A stretch of 64,000 nucleotides of DNA, taken from positions 1 through 64,000 of the forward strand of contig NZ_JACGZW010000024.1 of assembly GCF_014145675.1 (NCBI RefSeq), in the 5' to 3' direction. Shown in pieces: positions 60,125 through 64,000 of this stretch (its first letter is position 1; every line of letters starts with the position of its first letter). Origin of the DNA: Amycolatopsis dendrobii. Its GTDB lineage: Bacteria > Actinomycetota > Actinomycetes > Mycobacteriales > Pseudonocardiaceae. Below the pieces are notes generated by a model. That model did no database searches. It was given only the letters and a program-made list of their open reading frames with translations, and was not told the origin of the DNA. Made by a program: the position numbers and the translations under genes.

Positions 60125-60502
60125 TCAAATCAATTTGCACGGAATGTCGGCATTTTCGTCGAGGTGATACGAAGCGCACACGCGGTGGTAACCGTCCGCG
60201 ACGACCAGGTCGTCGGCCGTCTCGAACCCGGGGTGGCCGTGCCCGCGGACGAGCAGGACCGGCGAGAGCGCCTTGCCGTCCTTGACCTTCTCGAGGTCCT
60301 TCGCGACGTGCGCGTTGTCCTCGGGCAGGAGCTTCAGCCTGCTGGCCCGCAGGATGTCCTTCGCCTTGCGGTGGGTCAGTTTCGCTTCCTTCAGCTGATC
60401 GACCAGACCGGTCGCGGTGTCCTCGGGCGCGACCAGGGTGAGGTAGTCGAATGCTGCCGGATAATCATGCTCGTCCGGTTCGTCTTTCCAATGTTCTTTC
60501 AT
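60125..60502 (-). CDS. ParB-like nuclease-domain protein
   Basis: A 125-residue protein. ADDLVVADGYHRVCASYHLDENADIPC matches the DGxHR-type core of ParB/sulfiredoxin-like domains, in two overlapping stretches. The N-terminal half (LTHRKAKDILRASRLKLLPEDNAHVAKDL) is helical and charged. There is no HTH, so it is not a partition ParB. ATG at 60502 overlaps the stop of the antiporter gene by 4 bases, so it is made together with that transporter. The role is unknown; nucleotide or metabolite sensing for the antiporter is one possibility. Confidence 0.78.
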   Translation of the reverse strand: MKEHWKDEPDEHDYPAAFDYLTLVAPEDTATGLVDQLKEAKLTHRKAKDILRASRLKLLPEDNAHVAKDLEKVKDGKALSPVLLVRGHGHPGFETADDLVVADGYHRVCASYHLDENADIPCKLI

Positions 60503-61641
60503 GAGGCCTCCCTCGATTCGGCATCGCGGACAGCACGGGACGCGGCCCACGCGGTGACCCCGACGCTGATCAGCGCCGCGGCGAGAATCGCCCCGGCCTC
60601 GCCCGGAGCGAGCAATTTTTCGCTCGTGCCGATGGTGACCGCCGCGACCGGCACCCCTAGTTGCGCGCCTGCGAGCAAAGCCAGCGGAAACGGCTGTCCC
60701 AGCAGCCGCGTCGCACCGTGGACCACCACCGAACCCGCCGCGATCAACGCCGCGAGCACGAGCATCACCGGATGCTGGCCGAGCGCGCGCAAATCGAGCG
60801 AAGCGCCCAGCCACACGAAGAACACCGGCCCGAGGAAGCCGTCGGTCACCGCGAACAGCTGCCGGGCGAGGCGGCGGGGTTCCCCGACCGCGGCCAGCGC
60901 CAGACCCGCGACGAATCCCGCCAGCATCACCGACACCCCGACGAGCTGGGCCAGCCCGGCGAGTCCGAAGAGGACGATCAGCGCGATCCGGAGCTCAAGG
61001 CCGAAATGCCGGGACTTGCTGAGGTCGTGCGCCCGGTCCACCAGGCCCCGGGAATGCAGCCACCGCAGCACGACGAACCACACCGCCCCGGCCGCGACGA
61101 CCGCCAGCGCCCCGAGCGCCGCGCGCCCGGCCCGCTCCGGCGCGGCCGCCAGCGGCAGCGCCACGATGCACGCCGTGTCCGCGATCGCGACCTGCACGGT
61201 CAAGGCCAGTGCGGGCGGTGTGGCGAGTTTCGTCTCGTTCAGCACCGGCATCACCAGCGCCGCGGAACTGGACGCGAGCAGGACCGCGTACAGCAGTCCG
61301 TGCCCGGTGCCGACGAGCGCCGCCACCCCGAATCCGGCGGGCGCCGACAGCACGCCCGCCAGCGCGGCCAGCACCGCCCCTCGCCCGGCCGCGACGCGCA
61401 ACGCCGGATCCCGCAACGGCACGTGGCTGCCGGCGACCAGCATCACCAGCGCGAACCCGGCGGAGGCCACGAAAGAGAGGATCGGATCGCCGGCGTCCAC
61501 CCAGCCGAAGCCGGTCCGGCCGGCCGCCACGCCGAGCAGGATTTCCCCGACGACGATCGGGATCCGGGCGCGTTCCGGGGTGGCCAGCAGCGGTCCGGCC
61601 AGGCCCGCGAGAAGGACGACGGCCATCGCGAACAGGGTCAT
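60499..61641 (-). CDS. CPA2-type cation/proton antiporter
   Basis: A 380-residue membrane protein with about twelve helices and the Na+/H+ exchanger (KefB/CPA2) fold. IADTACIVALPLAA provides an Asp in the ion-binding helix region, and FFVWLGASLDLRALGQ is the characteristic motif before the last third. No cytoplasmic TrkA-N (RCK) domain is fused to it, unlike KefB/KefC. The coupled ParB-like protein could supply regulation instead. ATG at 61641. Confidence 0.9.
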   Translation of the reverse strand: MTLFAMAVVLLAGLAGPLLATPERARIPIVVGEILLGVAAGRTGFGWVDAGDPILSFVASAGFALVMLVAGSHVPLRDPALRVAAGRGAVLAALAGVLSAPAGFGVAALVGTGHGLLYAVLLASSSAALVMPVLNETKLATPPALALTVQVAIADTACIVALPLAAAPERAGRAALGALAVVAAGAVWFVVLRWLHSRGLVDRAHDLSKSRHFGLELRIALIVLFGLAGLAQLVGVSVMLAGFVAGLALAAVGEPRRLARQLFAVTDGFLGPVFFVWLGASLDLRALGQHPVMLVLAALIAAGSVVVHGATRLLGQPFPLALLAGAQLGVPVAAVTIGTSEKLLAPGEAGAILAAALISVGVTAWAASRAVRDAESREAS

Positions 61642-61819
61642 CGGCGCGCCTCCTCCCGCTGAGCATTGTCGCCCGGCCGGGCTGTCCGGACTACTCCCGT
61701 CACCTGGATGCGGTGCGGCTGCGGCGGCCTGGGAATCCGGCGCGCGATCGGTCAGCCAGGTCCGGCGCCGCGAACCGGCCGCGATCCGCCGCGGCGACCG
61801 AAACCCCGGACGCCCGCTG

Positions 61820-62437
61820 TCAGCGGCGGATCAGCCCCTGCGCCTTCCCCGCCGCCACCGCCGCCGTCCGGGAATCCACTCCGAGTTTCGTGTAAATGTG
61901 CACCAAATGCGATTTCACCGTCGCCTGGCTCAAAAACAGCCGTTTGCTGATCTCCAGATTCGACAACCCGTCCGCGACCAGTCCCAGCACCTCGATCTCC
62001 CGGGGCGACAACGCGGCCGCCGGGGTGCGCATGCGGTTCATCAGCCGGTGGGCGACCGCGGGGGCCAGCACGGTCTGTCCGGCGGCGGCATTGCGCACCG
62101 CGGCGGCGAGGTCTTCGGGCGGGGCGTCCTTCAGCAGGTACCCGGTCGCGCCTGCTTCGATCGCGGCCAGGATGTCGCCGTCGGTGTCGTACGTCGTGAG
62201 GACCAGGACTTTCGGGGCGTCGGCCGACGCGGTGATCGCCGCGGCGGCTTCGGAGCCGTGCATTCCGGAGCCGAATTGGAGGTCCATCAGCACCACGTCC
62301 ACGTCCGCCGCCAGCCGCACGGCCTCTTCCGCGGAGGAGGCTTCCGCGACGACTTCCAGATCCGGTTCGGTTTCCAGGACGGCACGCAATCCGGCGCGGA
62401 CGACGGGGTGGTCGTCGGCCAGCAGGAGGCGGATCAT
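61820..62437 (-). CDS. NarL/LuxR-family response regulator (second pair)
   Basis: A 205-residue response regulator with Asp52 as phospho-acceptor in VVLMDLQFGSG, Lys in YLLKDAP, and the LuxR HTH LSPREIEVLGLVADGLSNLEIS and ATVKSHLVHIYTKLGV. The loop after Asp52 (FGSGMHGSEA) is that of the subgroup paired with ABC-exporter-linked kinases. ATG at 62437 overlaps the kinase stop by 4 bases. Confidence 0.95.
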   Translation of the reverse strand: MIRLLLADDHPVVRAGLRAVLETEPDLEVVAEASSAEEAVRLAADVDVVLMDLQFGSGMHGSEAAAAITASADAPKVLVLTTYDTDGDILAAIEAGATGYLLKDAPPEDLAAAVRNAAAGQTVLAPAVAHRLMNRMRTPAAALSPREIEVLGLVADGLSNLEISKRLFLSQATVKSHLVHIYTKLGVDSRTAAVAAGKAQGLIRR

Positions 62438-63609
62438 CGCGGGTCCACGGGGAAGCTCACGGCCAGTGCGGTGCCGTTGCCGGGCGAGGATTCCACGGTC
62501 CACGAGCCGCCGAGGGAGCGGGCGCGGGCGCGCATCGCGGGCAGGCCGAAGCCGCTGCCGCCGCGTACCTCCTGCGGGTCGAAACCGATGCCGTCGTCCA
62601 CGGCGTCCAGGGTGATGCTCGTGTCCATGTAACTCAAGGTCAGCTCCGCCCGGCCGGCCGCGGCGTGCCGGACGGTGTTGGCCAGTGCCGATTGGGCGAT
62701 CCGCAGCAAGGCGACCTCATACGCGGTCGGCACGTCGAACGGGGTGCCGCTGAGGTGAAAGTGGACAGTCAGGCCAGAGCGCTGCTGCGTGGTCGCGCAC
62801 AGGCGTTCCAAAGCCGCCGGCAGGGAAGCGCCTTCCAGTTCCACCGGGGCGAGGGCGTAGACGAGGCGGCGGGCTTCGGTGAGGTTGTCCTGGGCGGCTT
62901 GCCGAGCCTGCGTGACGTGCGGGACCGCCGCGTCCGGACGGTCCGGCAGTGCGCGCTCGGCGGCGCGGAGCAGCAGGTGAATGCTCGACAGGCCCTGTGC
63001 CAGGGTGTCGTGGATTTCCCGCGCGAGGCGTTCGCGTTCGGCTAGGACGCCCGCGGAGTGTTCCATCGCGGCGAGATCGTTGCGGGTCTCGCGCAACTCC
63101 TCGATGAGCTGCCGCCGCTGCTCGCTTTCGCGGTAGAGCACCTGGTAGCCGAGCACGGTGGCGATCGCGACCGCGGCCCCGAGCGCCGGGCCGATGATCA
63201 CGCCGACGCTGAATCCGCCTTGGTGGCGCGTGAAACCGGCGATCGCCAGCACGGTGGTCAGCGCGACGACGGACGGACCCCAGCGCGTCGGCAGCAGGTG
63301 CATTTGCAGGAAGTACAGCGGGAATGCCAGCCACACCCCGTCCGGTGTGAGCCACAGCAGCACGAGCCACGCGACGCCCAGCACGGCCAGCCATCCGGCC
63401 GTCGCACCCGGCAACCGGCCGACGCGAGGCAGCAGCGGGCCCGCGGTGTAGACGCCGCCCATCACCAGCGCGCCCGCCAGCACCGCGGGCGCGTGCGGCA
63501 GGCCGTCGGCGAACGCGCGCGCGACGGCGAGCACCAGCAGCCCGGCGAGCAGGAGGTGCAGGCAGACGCGCAGGACGCGCAACGGCCGGTCGAGGGTGTG
63601 CGGATTCAC
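62434..63609 (-). CDS. sensor histidine kinase (second pair)
   Basis: A 391-residue HisKA_3 kinase with five or six N-terminal helices (~12-160), the phospho-acceptor His in LAREIHDTLAQGLSSIHLLL, and the ATPase elements LRIAQSALANTVRHA and GFGLPAMRARARSLGG. GTG start at 63609. It is divergent from an FtsX/DevC-type permease 171 bases away and probably controls it, as in many cell-envelope stress systems. Confidence 0.93.
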   Translation of the reverse strand: MNPHTLDRPLRVLRVCLHLLLAGLLVLAVARAFADGLPHAPAVLAGALVMGGVYTAGPLLPRVGRLPGATAGWLAVLGVAWLVLLWLTPDGVWLAFPLYFLQMHLLPTRWGPSVVALTTVLAIAGFTRHQGGFSVGVIIGPALGAAVAIATVLGYQVLYRESEQRRQLIEELRETRNDLAAMEHSAGVLAERERLAREIHDTLAQGLSSIHLLLRAAERALPDRPDAAVPHVTQARQAAQDNLTEARRLVYALAPVELEGASLPAALERLCATTQQRSGLTVHFHLSGTPFDVPTAYEVALLRIAQSALANTVRHAAAGRAELTLSYMDTSITLDAVDDGIGFDPQEVRGGSGFGLPAMRARARSLGGSWTVESSPGNGTALAVSFPVDPR

Positions 63610-63780
63610 GAAAGCGGCTACCTCCCCCGCCGATTGTCCGTGTCCCGGGCGGATTTCGCATCAATCGAAAGGTTGAGCGGCGAGTGCACCCATCGATTCC
63701 CGGGATGCCATCCGCGGCGCGATGTTCCCGCGCCCCGTCCGGACGAGGCTGGGAAGCACACCGAGAAGGAAGGGACGCAC

Positions 63781-64000
63781 ATGTTCGTCGCGTGGCGGGA
63801 TCTGCGCTTCGCCAAGGGGCGGTTCGCGTTGATGGGGACCGTCGTCGTGCTGATGACGTTGCTGGTCGGGCTGTTGTCCGGGCTTACCGCGGGGCTGGCC
63901 GCGCAGAGCACGTCCGCGATCACCGGATTGAAGGCCGACCACCTGGTCTTCGCCGAACCCGGCAGCGGATCGCTCTCGTTCGGACAGTCCACAGTGACCC
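63781..64000 (+). CDS. FtsX/DevC-type ABC permease (5' part only)
   Basis: The first 73 codons of a membrane protein cut by the window edge. FVAWRDLRFAKGRFALMG precedes one membrane helix (~17-37), followed by an extracellular segment with LKADHLVFAEPGSGSLSF. This start is typical of MacB/DevC-like permeases. ATG preceded by GAGAAGGAAGGG. An ATPase gene is expected just beyond the window. Confidence 0.8.
   Translation, partial: MFVAWRDLRFAKGRFALMGTVVVLMTLLVGLLSGLTAGLAAQSTSAITGLKADHLVFAEPGSGSLSFGQSTVT

Noticed and set aside
1..64000. tRNA, rRNA, riboswitch, transposase or prophage genes
   Set aside because: I looked for T-loop GTTCGA patterns, conserved riboswitch cores and transposase/integrase motifs on both strands and found nothing convincing; a tRNAscan/Infernal run would settle it.

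Overview
The window comes from a high-GC actinomycete. GC is very high with strong third-position GC bias, GTG starts are common, genes are packed with 4-base ATGA/GTGA overlaps, and many gene families are typical of Pseudonocardiaceae. The repeated coding word TCCAC(A/T)GTGGAC and a chitosan-degrading glucosaminidase closely resembling CsxA of Amycolatopsis orientalis suggest Amycolatopsis or a close relative (inference, not proven). I found no rRNA, tRNA, CRISPR array, transposase or phage genes. The window reads as chromosomal accessory and catabolic territory.

Layout. 1-700: an 8-bp tandem repeat and three decayed copies of a ~170-195 bp unit. 696-3419: a membrane KAP-type P-loop NTPase with a macro-like N-terminal domain, a plausible defence protein. 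3482-5901: a drug-efflux ABC pair with a flavin reductase. 5902-6719: gene-free. 6764-11960: a translationally coupled operon of permease, exo-glucosaminidase and ROK kinase, with a palindrome at its promoter resembling a chitosan-response box. 12246-15187: tandem GNATs, a J-domain/nuclease-like fusion and a DUF998 protein. 15129-18219: a GT87 mannosyltransferase and a two-component system. 18302-24213: a six-gene lipid or hydroxy-acid catabolic operon (SDR, MaoC, ACAD11-type kinase, three acyl-CoA dehydrogenases) behind a perfect 16-bp palindrome. 25048-26135: a GH18 chitinase with a DasR-like site. 26225-29158: an MFS-SDR-SDR operon whose promoter carries the same palindrome type as the catabolic operon.

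29351-35915: a sugar ABC importer divergent from a LacI regulator and an intracellular GH3 glycosidase, with twin TTCGAAA-N2-TTTCGAA operators exactly 100 bp apart. 36013-40766: a MimR/AcoR-type activator divergent from an amidohydrolase, a DUF59 protein, an alcohol dehydrogenase and an ABM protein. These are the accessory genes of a Mim/Prm propane-phenol monooxygenase locus, but the monooxygenase is absent. 40827-45811: a quinate/shikimate catabolic locus. 45939-50531: a WXG-type/RHS polymorphic toxin with no room for an adjacent immunity gene. 51931-56772: a sialic-acid catabolic locus with a perfect 18-bp operator. 56859-58279: an internally shortened P450 that runs into a convergent VOC gene. 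58329-63609: a GNAT, a membrane-anchored hypothetical, a ParB-like protein coupled to a cation/proton antiporter, and a second two-component system. 63781-end: the start of an FtsX/DevC-type permease.

The common theme is scavenging of amino sugars, oligosaccharides, sialic acid, quinate and hydroxy-acids. Each module carries its own visible palindromic operator, so the window is unusually rich in readable local regulation. The strongest leads for something undescribed are the macro-KAP NTPase, the CTAAGCG-NN-CGCTTAG regulon joining two loci, the Mim accessory cluster without an oxygenase, the RHS toxin without an immunity gene, and the ParB-like/antiporter pair.
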